Positions 1 through 9,900 of a stretch of DNA of 60,000 bases are shown piece after piece. The position numbers and the translations under genes were made by a program. Numbering within the stretch: position 1 is the stretch's first letter; every line of letters begins with the position of its first letter. Source of the stretch: Polytrichum commune (lineage: Eukaryota > Streptophyta > Polytrichopsida > Polytrichales > Polytrichaceae). The stretch is taken from positions 11,288,501 to 11,348,500 of the forward strand of contig OX485808.1 in NCBI GenBank assembly GCA_950295325.1, given 5' to 3'. The notes beneath the pieces are model-generated. The model worked only from the letters and a program-made list of their open reading frames with translations, made no database searches and had not been told where the DNA came from.

Positions 1-54
1 GATTTTCCTTGTCTTGTGTATTTGAAGCCTACTACAATGTGACCCTAAACCCAC

Positions 55-430
55 ACACAAGGTAGATGGGTCTTAAATGTTTACATTTTTCCAACTAGCC
101 CACTTTCTCCTAGTATGTGAAACATGAAATTAGTATGAGATGGTTACCAAATCCAAATCTAGGTTGTAACCATTTTTGAAGCTCATATGAAAATCTCATC
201 CATTATCAAAGTGAAGGTTATCGTGCTCGTTAAATGATCATATAGTTCCCCCTCCTACCCCCCCCCCCCCCACCATTATGTTGACCATTGGAATTAGAAC
301 GATGATCGTATAACCTCACTTAACACATGTCTTTACGGTATTTGTTCTTGGAACCACACCAAACCATATACCAATCAAACAAATGTGTCCAATTAAAGAG
401 AACTAACCAAAATAGGGATGTCTACTTTGA
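55..430. repeat. Dispersed repeat family A, copy 1
   Basis: This stretch resembles 21045-21440 and, in part, 46770-46930. All three share the order GGTAGATGNGNCTNAAATG, then an ATGAAAC-like block, then ATTAGTA(C/T)AAGATGGTTA, then a conserved AAATCCAAA segment. Copies 1 and 2 continue through TCATTATCAAAGTGAAG and a GTGTCCAATTAA block. No terminal repeats or coding capacity were found, so the class is unknown. A poly-C run lies near 260-271. The call rests on by-eye similarity. Confidence 0.5.
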
Positions 431-1194
431 TTCGAGACTAACACCATCTTGAATATGTACAAGGTGAATCGTGGATTGGTTAAATGGTATAATGTAGATA
501 AGCTTATTTTGGTTATCATTATTATCCGGACACCTATGTTTTTGGGGGTATAATATAGTCACTTTATATCACTCAAAGGTCAACATTCTTTTAAGAACAC
601 CATTGAGCAACATAGAAGTGCTTTGCCGAATTGGTTATAGGAATTGCTCCGTAATACTTATTAGCATTTAGTGTTGGTAACACTGCACCGCAATTTACAA
701 TTAGTATTGAGCAAGACAATTGCAATTGGTGACACTAAGTATCATAATTAGTGTGGATCATGCGATCTTGCACGTGTATATCAGGTGAGAACCTTGAGTT
801 TGCTAATGGTATATGTGCATATATAAAGATATCACATGGTTAGCGTTTCTTCTTCTTCTTCTTGTAGATATAAAGTGGGTAGCAATGCTATATTGAAATA
901 CGTGATAGCAAATCGGTTGGGAATTTTATACCCTCATTGATGCCCGTTTTGAACATAGACCCATACGTAGTTGATACACACCCATTATGAAGGTCCGTAT
1001 ACCCAGAAAACAATGAACCTAAAACTAACAGTATTTACCATGAGTATCAAATTTTAAGATTCATTACTCATACGTATATGAAATGATTGATACCGCAAAG
1101 CATTATGATATGCCCTTAGCAATTACTTCAATATAAATGCCATTAAAACATTCAATTTTGATATCAACATAAATTATTTAAAAAAAAACTTATA
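431..1194. other. AT-rich intergenic DNA, no gene seen
   Basis: No credible coding frame is present. The only visible structure is a short CTT microsatellite near 846-862. Confidence 0.5.
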
Positions 1195-1344
1195 GCTCAC
1201 CCACACTTACTGGTGCGGGTCATGGATAGTTTCTACCAACATGGGTTATTTTTATGATTGATTTAGTCAGCGAGAGCCACTGGATGTAACCAATGTTGGT
1301 AGGAACCATTCATTGGTGGCATGCACTAGTAAGTGTGGGTGGGC
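1195..1344. mobile_element. 150-bp palindromic MITE flanked by TA
   Basis: The left end GCTCACCCACACTTACT and the right end AGTAAGTGTGGGTGGGC are near-perfect inverted repeats. The arms stay complementary inward to the ACCAACAT / ATGTTGGT blocks, so almost the whole element folds back. TA dinucleotides flank both ends (1193-1194 and 1345-1346), consistent with a Tc1/mariner-type target site. It has no coding capacity. An (AT)n run lies just downstream near 1455-1474. Confidence 0.7.
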
Positions 1345-1679
1345 TATTAGACATACAACAAGATAAAACATTGTTTAACTGAGGGTAAAAGATCATCTTG
1401 ATATCCATTGTGCTTAGCATATTGCGTGTTTAATTCAACTAAGATTGATGTCATATATATATATATATATATATGCACATAATTATCCATTTGTTGAATA
1501 TTTTATGAAATAAGTTGTACAAAAAAATCAATTGTGAGACCTTATTAAAAAGGAGATAATGTGAAGCTTTTGGAAAATGCATGAGGCATTCTCATCCCAA
1601 GAAGCTCCACTATGTGCCCCCCTAAGCTTATATGTGTGTGAGCACAACTCATAAAGCATGCCAACCATTTGGGTGCATA

Positions 1680-1830
1680 CCGTAGAGGGCTATCTATCCC
1701 GACACAAACTAATTGTTTTTCTCCTCACACTTGCCACGTGTCATGCACCCATTCACTAAGACCCACTTGGTATCCCACGTGGAACTCCATTTCCGACACA
1801 TGTAAAGATGAAACAAAAAGCCCTCTACGG
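1680..1830 (+). mobile_element. CCGTAGAGGGCT MITE, copy 1 (TA target)
   Basis: Terminal inverted repeats CCGTAGAGGGCT and AGCCCTCTACGG are perfect over 12 bp and flanked by TA on both sides. A second copy lies in reverse orientation at 20886-21048 with the same interior (CACTTGCCACGTGTCATG-like block and ACACATGTAAAGATGAAA). The TA duplication points to a Tc1/mariner or Stowaway-like origin; the superfamily call is inference. Confidence 0.7.
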
Positions 1831-2541
1831 TACGTGGTGTTTGTAAACCTTGCTTTTTTAATTTGAATATTCATTGTGAAGTTTGGCTCATGGGAGAGTG
1901 ACCATGGGGTGAGGGTCTATGTGCAACTTTCCGAGCTAGGTGCAATGTGAGGGGCAAGGGGGATGAATGAGTAGTATGATGGCTTTCTAGCTTTGGGAGT
2001 CACACTTTTCTTCCCTTTTCTATGCTCATGGTTCATTGGTGGAGGAGGTTTGGCCGGAAGATGGCGCCAACAATGGAGGTGAAATTATATCCACTTGTTG
2101 TGGCCGATGTTGTCTATCTCATCGACATAAGTCTTTATACATTCTCGCCACCGGTATACTTGTTCACTCTCTTCCAACACAATGCACTCTTGAACCTCAC
2201 AAACATGATGTAGAGGGGCACCCATTCTTTTGTGAGGTCTAAGGATAATTTATGATCTTTGGGGGTATTATGATGGTCTTATAAATAATGTTGTTTTACA
2301 TAGTGATAATACGTACTTTTATATAAGCAATAAATGTAGATGTTTAGGTCCAACCTATTTCTCCTATGAACTTTTAGTATTGATTATATGTATGTATTAT
2401 TACATGGTTCCTATACAAACATGAATGAGCTCCTAAGATGTAGCAAGTCTTAATGCATACCATATGTTGGTAAGGATCCCTTTTGACTTTTGCCATCATA
2501 ATTTATTCCATGAGATAAGATATTCTATATTATGAGTTCAG

Positions 2542-3070
2542 GTGGGCAGGAAGTCTTCACGACTGGAGCGTATTTCAAATTACAAGAATCGGATGTGGAT
2601 GTATAGAAGGTAAATTTTAGCCGTACAAACTTATAGGGGATGCGACATATCCGGTTCGGCCATGGATGTATTGTCCGTTTAAGGGCAGAAAGATAACATT
2701 ATCTGGGAATGAGACTAATTGGAATTTCATTCAATCTTCAACTAGGATGTGTGTAGAGAGGGCATTTGGGATATGGAAGGGTAGATGGAGGGTGATAATA
2801 AAGCGATACAAAATGCCTTTGCGGAATATGCCGGATATTGTAGTCACTTGTGTAGTGTTGCACAATTTGTGCATTGTAAACAAGGAAGGCATAGAAGAAA
2901 ATTGGATAGTGGAGGCAGAAAATAAATTGAGTAGGTGGATTGGTGAGGGAGAAATACGAGAAAGTAGTGAATTATGGGGCAAAAGGGTTGGAATTGCTGA
3001 AGTGAAGAGGATGATGTTAGCCACCAAAGATGCTCCAATTGCAGATCAAGTAAATGATGAAGAAATATAA
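2542..3070 (+). pseudogene. PIF/Harbinger transposase (HARBI1-like nuclease) C-terminal fragment
   Basis: This is the C-terminal half of a DDE_Tnp_4 nuclease. The translated frame from the AG acceptor at 2541 shows GSLHDWSVF, which carries the HD of the catalytic core. It then shows LIGDATYPVRPWMYCPF, the GDxxYPxRPW motif with the second acidic residue. ERAFGIWKGRWRVI carries the catalytic glutamate and its WK-RW partner, followed by VVLHNLC. One in-frame TAG lies between the first two motifs, where the family usually has a glutamine or similar residue. The N-terminal half was not found upstream. The gene converges on a Myb-like ORF1 at 3415-4548, the standard two-gene content of PIF/Harbinger elements. 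It is a dead copy. Confidence 0.85.
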
Positions 3071-3414
3071 TTTTTTTATTAAAAGAAAACGAGAAGGCAA
3101 ATGATCTTCTGCGGGAAGCCACAGTAACGCACAAATTAATGGCAGAAAGTTTGTAACAATACAAACTAAGGCAGAAATAAATTATAGTAGACAGTGATAG
3201 TGATAGTGAAATTGAGTAGTTAGAATTTTTCTAGGAGGGCAGCAAAATTTTTGTCCATTTTCTTCAGAATATTTGTGGATTCCTAGAATGAGGAAAAAAA
3301 AGCCCCTAAATTACCAACAACATGTTCTAGCAAAAATTATATCTTCTCTGGAGTTTTCTTCTTCTTATCTTGTGTGGAAGTTATTGTTGAATTTGGTGTT
3401 GTAGCAGTTATTGT

Positions 3415-4548
3415 CTAAGATGGAGGAGTAGATGGAATGACATCTTCAAGTTGATTCTGTAGTACTTGCTGGAATCTGGTTGCGTACATTTGAAGTGTTG
3501 TCATGTCACTCATCCATTTCAGTGAACCACCTGCATTATTGATGTCTGTCTGCACCTGAAATTTCATTAGTTTTTATTATTATTTATGTAATCATTTAGA
3601 ATGGATTTGTATTTTTTTCTTACATGACAGCCAAGATATGTTGAACCCTTTGATTGCAACTACCAACTGAATTTGCAGTTTGAGCCATACGTTAACACCT
3701 GTAAAAATCCAATCATAAATGTCAAAGAAGAATGTCAAACTGAAATGTCAAAACAACATAAACTAGGTAAATAAGTGATGTATATGAACGAAGTAATTGA
3801 AAAAAATGTTGAATAAATTGGATTGGAGTAGTGGTAGGTGAGTGAGGGACGGAAGACTTTGCTCGAAAGTGAGCCGGATTTGAATCCTCTCGCGCGCGAG
3901 ACATTCACAAATCGTGGAAACCGCGAATGCCTCTGCGGCAGCAACCGACCATGTTTTGGAGGAGGGGGGCATAGGGGCATAGGCCAAGGTCTTCTATGGC
4001 CCATCATACGGCATCATACAAAACATTCAAGACGTTCAAGGTTTTCAAGGTTTTAGTTTTTGTTTAAAAAAATTGTACTTCTTTGAAAATTTACCTTGTT
4101 TGTTTGACAATTTTGCAAACTCTTCTTCCATTTTTCCTCGAATAGCAATGAGCTGATGAACCTCAAAGTCCTTCCACTTCATTCTTCCCATTTCCTTTTC
4201 ATCTGATTCTCCAATTTCTATAACATCCGCTTTCCTCACATTCTTTGATCATTCTTTTGTTGTGCGCCCCCTCTTTTTTCCAACCATTCTTTTTTTTCCT
4301 ACTTCTTTTTTGCCTTCAGAAATTCCAACTTCAATAGTGGAAACAGGAGGGTGAATTACATGAGGATGAATTCTAGGAGGAGGAGGAGGAGAAAATGCAC
4401 TAAAAAAATATGGAAACAAACTAGGTCTCTGTAGCATTTCTGAAATTGAATAATGAGGTCTGAAAATTGGAGCTGTCATTTCTTGCATCCACTCAGAATT
4501 TTGTGACCACTCTCCTTGTGATCCCCCATCACCGCCATAACCCTCCAT
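3415..4548 (-). pseudogene. PIF/Harbinger ORF1, Myb/SANT (trihelix-like) protein, broken
   Basis: This is the companion DNA-binding protein of the transposase. Exon 1 (4548-4095) begins at an ATG and has a low-complexity lead with PPPPPR and basic GKKRGRTTKE. One in-frame TGA (4249-4251) interrupts it before a trihelix-like segment, KWKDFEVHQLIAIRGKMEEE. It ends at a clean AG|GTAAAT donor. A candidate exon 2 (3698-3624) encodes a degenerate GVN...GFNISW segment. Exon 3 (3555-3415) encodes WMSDMTTLQMYATRFQQ, typical of ORF1 C-termini. Exon phases 2 to 3 do not match, so the frame is also lost there. The intron between exons 1 and 2 carries a SINE-like insertion. Identification rests on the pairing with the transposase and the SANT-like motif. 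Confidence 0.65.
3830..3985 (+). mobile_element. Possible tRNA-derived SINE inside the ORF1 intron
   Basis: GATTTGAATCC at about 3876-3886 resembles a Pol III B box (9 of 11 positions). It is followed by GGAAACCGCGAATGCCTCTGCGG, which resembles the GGAAACAGCCTCTGCGG block common in angiosperm tRNA-derived SINEs. The A box is weak and no clear 3' tail or target duplication was found. GC content is higher than the flanks, including a GCGCGCG run. Confidence 0.35.
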
Positions 4549-4779
4549 TTTCTACCTCAAAAATATCACACACTACTAGATGAAGTAGACCAAAACAATG
4601 ATGAAATGAACAAATACAAACGATTAATTTCTTGCAAAAAAACGGTTGCAAAAACGGGCCTTTTTTACTGTGCTTTCAACCATAACGGAAATATGTATTT
4701 ACAGTGTTATAGCCTTCTAACTGCAGCCGAAGAAAATCATTACCTAAGTCGGAAAAAAAATCATTAAAAAAATCAATTT

Positions 4780-5047
4780 TTTAAAATATTAAAACGGCAT
4801 TTTTCTGACATGGGCCCTTGCTGTTTTTCCCATACCACCTCTTTTGCTTGTCCCAACGGAAAACTTGTTGGACCATGGCAGTGGATAGAGTAGGCTTTAA
4901 AAAAAATTTGTGGACCTCAACCTCTGTGGTCACTCGGCCATTTTTTCCTTGGTATAAACCCAAGTCGTCCCGGGATGACTTCAACGTCCAATCACATCGC
5001 TTAGACGGCCGTGGGACGACTTCATGGTCCATAGTGTAAACCGCCCC
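4780..5047 (-). mobile_element. Terminus of the PIF/Harbinger element, with TIR
   Basis: Read on the minus strand from 5047, this starts GGGGCGGTTTACACTATGGA and is flanked by TAA (5048-5050), the TWA target of Harbinger elements. The first ~260 bp align, with about three quarters of bases matching by eye, to the start of the MITE at 20056. Shared blocks are GGTTTAYACCAAGGAAAAAAT, GAGTGACCACA, ACATGGTCCAA-like and GGGCCCATG. It marks one end of the element carrying the two pseudogenes at 2542-4548. The opposite end was not found. Confidence 0.75.
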
Positions 5048-5464
5048 TAAGTCCCATGTGCGATATGGATGCCTACATGGCAACACTTTTTGGAGGTGAG
5101 GCTTGGGATTTGTGTTGAGAGTTGGGTCGAGCAAATTGCTAGACCCAACTTGTAGCACATAACATTATTTAGTTGAGTGATCAAGTGGGGTGGGGTTGGG
5201 AAGATATCATGTAAGGTGCTAGAATTATATCTTACAGATGGTTATTAGTAAGCATATTCAGCCTAAAAAGCGATTGAGATGAGGGTGAAGCATTGTCATT
5301 GAATATTAATAGAATGGAACGGTTGATAGCATGTGAATAATGTTATGACAAGTCCCAAATAATCAAAATGTGACTTTAATGGATATAAACCATACTTGAA
5401 TGGATTTTTGAGGCTCAAAAGTTGGGACTTGTGGACATGAGTGGGATTTGGGACCTTATGTGTA

Positions 5465-5963
5465 GGGCCACTTCACACACGAGATTGCGAGCCTGTGACC
5501 ATTACACTCCAAACACTCTCATTAGTGGAAAAGGCGGAGCTTGTCCAAGTTTGTTTCACACTACACTTGAGGGACCAATGGAATATGTGAATGCAATATG
5601 GATGTAAAGTCTACATGGATTCCTACATGGCATCAAATGGATCATGTTTCATGATCACTTGGATTATTTTCAAAAAACACCTCTCCGAGGTAGGCCTAAC
5701 ATAAAACCAGGAGACCATGGCACTGCGAATGCTCATAACCGTTGATTTATTCTATTTTATCACGTGTGAGAACCCAAATGATTAAAAATCCATTGAAATA
5801 GCATTTGGTTGAGAGTCCGGTCACATATGGCTTCACACTACATTGGAGGGTCCGTGACCACACTACATGATCTTGGAGGTGTGTTGGGACGGCCTTTGGA
5901 CACTTTCTTTTGGGGTCTCACAATTTCATGGTCACGGCTCTTGGCTCGTGTGTGAAGCGGCCC
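5465..5963. mobile_element. 499-bp Harbinger-type MITE upstream of the hydrolase gene
   Basis: The left end GGGCCACTTCACACACGAG and the right end (as complement) GGGCCGCTTCACACACGAG are inverted repeats. Homology continues inward to a GTGACCAT block on both sides. Flanks are GTA on the left and TTA on the right, consistent with a decayed TTA target duplication. The interior has no coding frame. It ends about 450 bp before the leader repeats of the hydrolase gene. Confidence 0.65.
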
Positions 5964-6414
5964 TTATTAGTCTCAAGACGTTGTCATGAATCTGGATGAT
6001 GTTCCATCCATCCATAATATTCATCCGCGAGTATCATCCTCCAGGCTGCTTCTGTATGAAAAATTAGGGTTCTCGGACATTCAATCCCCTGTGTTGCAGA
6101 GAAACCTTCACGGTTGCACAGATTAACTTAAGGTCCCAGGTGTTCCAATCCAGCCTCCCGAGCCTCATTACCAGAAAATCACAGAGCTGGATTACAGCTC
6201 GAATGCTCAAAAGTATAATCAGGTAAAAGAAATCTGAATCCCAGCTTCCTGATGTGTCGTTTAGAGGCGCTTTGGTATCGGATCAAAGCACGAGGTGCAT
6301 GTGACGAATTTTTGGATTTCAAAGTGGGGATCATCTGTAGGAATTATTGAGATCTCGTGTTGTTATGATCGGTGGAAACGATCTTGTAGAGTGTTGAACA
6401 TAGGTTAGGATCAA

Positions 6415-6950
6415 GGCACAATTTTTGTGCAATTGGCACAATTGGCAACAGCGCTATAGCTCATTGGAAGGAGCAAGTGATCATGTCTTGTGCTACCTTC
6501 TTAGAGCTATGGGATTGAGTACAGCATTGTGGATTCATCGAATCACAGTGAATTTGCAGAGTTACAGGCTTCAGTTGGAGGTTCAAGCACAATTTGTGTG
6601 TAAATGGCGCAATTGGCAATGAAGGATAGCTTATTGGAAAGAGCAAATGATTATGTTCTGTGCTACCTTTCTTGGAGGTGTGGATTGAGGATGGCATTGT
6701 GGATGTGGCGTGGCAGTGTAATTTCTTCGAATAAGGGCCGAGAGTGAAGTTGCAGAGTTTTGGACTTCAGTTGAAGGTCTCGGCACAATTTTTGTGGTAA
6801 AGGCACAATTGGCATTGAGGGAAAGCTTATTGGAAGGAGAAAATGATTCTGTCTTGTTCTGCTTTTCTTGGAGCTATGGATTAAGTATGGCAATGTGGAT
6901 ATCGTGTGGCAGTGTAGTTTCTTCGAATCAGGATCGAGAGTGAAGGAGGA
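6415..6950 (+). repeat. Three tandem units of ~170-195 bp in the 5' leader of the hydrolase gene
   Basis: Units start at 6415, 6586 and 6782, each with (G/A)GCACAATTT. Each repeats GCACAATTGGCA(A/T), then AGCTTATTGGAA(G/A)GAG, AATGATTNTGTCTTGT, TTCTTGGAGCTATGGATT, GGCATTGTGGAT, and a TTGCAGAGTT / TTCAGTTG(A/G)AGGT ending. The third copy runs to within a few bases of the ATG at 6953. They probably lie in the 5' UTR or proximal promoter. Confidence 0.75.
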
Positions 6951-6952
6951 GT

Positions 6953-9900
6953 ATGGCGGCAGCAAGGTTTTGCATCTCGGGGTTGAGAGCAGGGTCAGGG
7001 TTGGCTCAATTGAAGTGGGGCGAGAGAGGATTTAAGGCAGCAGGGAAGCTCCAGCAAAGGTGGACCGGAGGAGGAGGAGGTGCTCTTACAACTGGGTTTG
7101 CTGTTGCTGTTGCGGCTCACTCTGGTGCTTGGATGGCAGCTGCTCCGGCACCTGCAGACACAATTTCTGATCGCAAGTATGTATGCACTCTTTTCTGCTA
7201 CACAACTACTCTTGCTAACATATTCTCCATTTATCAGATGTTCCATTAGTATTTGGTGTACTGTTGTTGTGCTTGATTAATGCTCACACTGGGACCTGCC
7301 ACCACATTGGATCTAGTTGGAAAACTGGTTCTGCAGCTACTTGGGTAAACTTCGTAACTTTGTCGCAGCGTATTTTTCACCAAGGATGTTATGTGAAATT
7401 TGGACCTTAAAACGTTTTATTAGGGGTCTCAATCAACCTCAAATCTGTTATTCAATTGGGTTTTTCCTTTCTTTTACTAGACAGGCATCCTTAGTTGCTA
7501 TTATTTGTGTCATGGCTGTCACGTGAGTGTGTTTATGTACTGGGTTATGTGTTTTTGTTGCATCTTTGATTCTCTTTGGTGTCTTTCTGACAAGTGTGTA
7601 AGATCCACATCCATATTAGGCGCAAAGCACATCCTTATGTTTGTACACTTCAGCTATCCATTTCAGCCACATCATCAACCAAACGTTGGGTTTCAAAATT
7701 CTCTCACATGCCTTGGTGGTGGAATGTCATTGGTAACAACTGTGAGCACAAATGTTCTGGCAACTGCATAGATTCTTCTTGATCTACTTGCAACCTTCAA
7801 CCTTCAGCATTGGAACCTGACGATCCATTTTTTTGACTTTGTGCATGTCTTTTAAGAATATGAGCTTTATCAGAATATTTTTTTTCTTCATGTTCCTCTC
7901 CAAAATACTAAAACTGGTGCCCATGTGTGGTTTGGTTTGGTGCAGGTCAGGAGTTTCAACATATAATGTGGAGATTACCACCAAGCTGCAGACTGGCGAA
8001 TGGTATCAAGTGCCTGATTTAGCTTTACGGGACCATTATTTGGTTGTGCCTTTGGATTATGAGAACCCTAAAGTCTCGTCAATCACAATCTTTGTGCGAG
8101 AGGTTGTTGCAGGTATGCAACCAAGATCGTCTTGCAATTTTCCAGACATGAACAGTGTGTGTGATGAGAGTGGAACATTCATTTGAGATGGTTCAAGGGT
8201 TCAAGTGACTGGTTGTGGTAGTACTGGACTTTTGAGAGATGGACATAATGTCATTGTATGAAGTACTAGATACTGATCACTTTATCAAATTACTGTTGTG
8301 TGGCCATTAATGTGATATTCACATTTGAACTTGTGTTACTTGTACTTGTGATGCCTCACTTTATGAAGAGGGGCACAAGGTAACATACATGTATGTTAAT
8401 GTGCCCCGCTCTATCAAGTAAAACTGGACCAAGGCCCAGTCCATAATGACAACATGCTTGAGTTTATAGTAGGATTCTCTGATTAAAATTGCATTTGCAG
8501 ACATGACTATGATAATATTAAAATAGATGTTTTGGTTAATTTTTTTAATCTTATAATCTATTACATAGATCAAACACTGAAAATAAATCTTTGTTAATTT
8601 TCTTTATCAAATTTCAATTGTACAAAAATCAAATATTATATGAGGATTTATATATCTCCCTGGAAATTTAGATATATTGATAATGTATTGACGGATCCGT
8701 CTATAGAATTGAGTTAACCAAAAATTCCAGGTTTTGAGAACATGTTTAGTTTCACCTGAATATGATGTGTTGTGTGTTTATGGATCACAGTTGGCAAAGA
8801 GGATAAAGATATGCCCTATCTGCTGTTTCTCCAAGGTGGTCCTGGGTTTGAGTGTGGTCGCCCAACAGAGGCAGGAGGATGGATGAAGAAAGCTTGTGAG
8901 GAGTATCGTCTTGTCCTGCTGGACCAGGCATGCCGTTATCTCCCGTACCTTTTTTACTGGAATGGAAGTTCCCCATCTGCACACTCTGCAGATTGATGCA
9001 CAATAAGATTTGACACTGTTCAGCAATATGTAGCGTATATGTCTTCCATGTCTGATTTCAGTTTCTGTACTCTTAAGAATTGGATTGATCTGATTATATT
9101 GAGATACTGACACTGCAGCGTGGGACAGGGCTTTCAACGCCTTTAACAACATCAGCCCTTGCTCAGTTCGACTCACCCAATCAGCAAGCAGCATATCTAC
9201 GGCATTTCCGTGCCGACAGTATTGTCAAGGATGCTGAGATTGTCCGCCACTGCCTAGTTCCAGAGGCTAAGCCTTGGTCTGTCCTTGGGCAGGTAAATAA
9301 ATATCTATTTACAAATTTTAGAACATCACAGACTTCTGTAGTTATTATTCTTGAAGAGAACATTTCCAGGTTCTTGACTACATCTCTTAACCCCTAAGCG
9401 TCTGAGAGGCCCAATATTGGCCTGTCCATGCAGAAAAATGTGTATTGAGCTACATTATTTCATTTTAAACTAATTATGTCAGAAGTGACCCTATCTAAAA
9501 TTAATTCATTCTGCAAGTGCACTTTTCAAATCAGTTGAATGCCTTAATTTTATTGAAGATTTAGGTTCAAATACAGAGCTTGGGTGTCCTTGGGATGCAA
9601 ATACATACTTATAATTTTGATCATCAATGTCACATATGAGTTTATTTTATTTTCTCCTTGTCATAAGATAGTATACGAAATAAAGTTTCAAACCCATGAA
9701 ATATATAATGTTATTTTGAGACTTTGTGAGGCTCATAGAAATTGTGTAAATAGGTCGTACACTGAGCCCCTTGGTCCTTTAAGGGTTAAGATGCATCTTG
9801 ATGACCTATATCACATCGGACTAATAGAATGCCCTACACCTACCTCTTGTTTATACCCGTGCAAAGATCTGATAATATTGGGGTTGGGTTTCAGAGTTAT

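Noticed and set aside
2022-2242. Frames upstream as the missing N-terminus of the Harbinger transposase
   Set aside because: The two overlapping frames show none of the expected helix-turn-helix or first catalytic segment.
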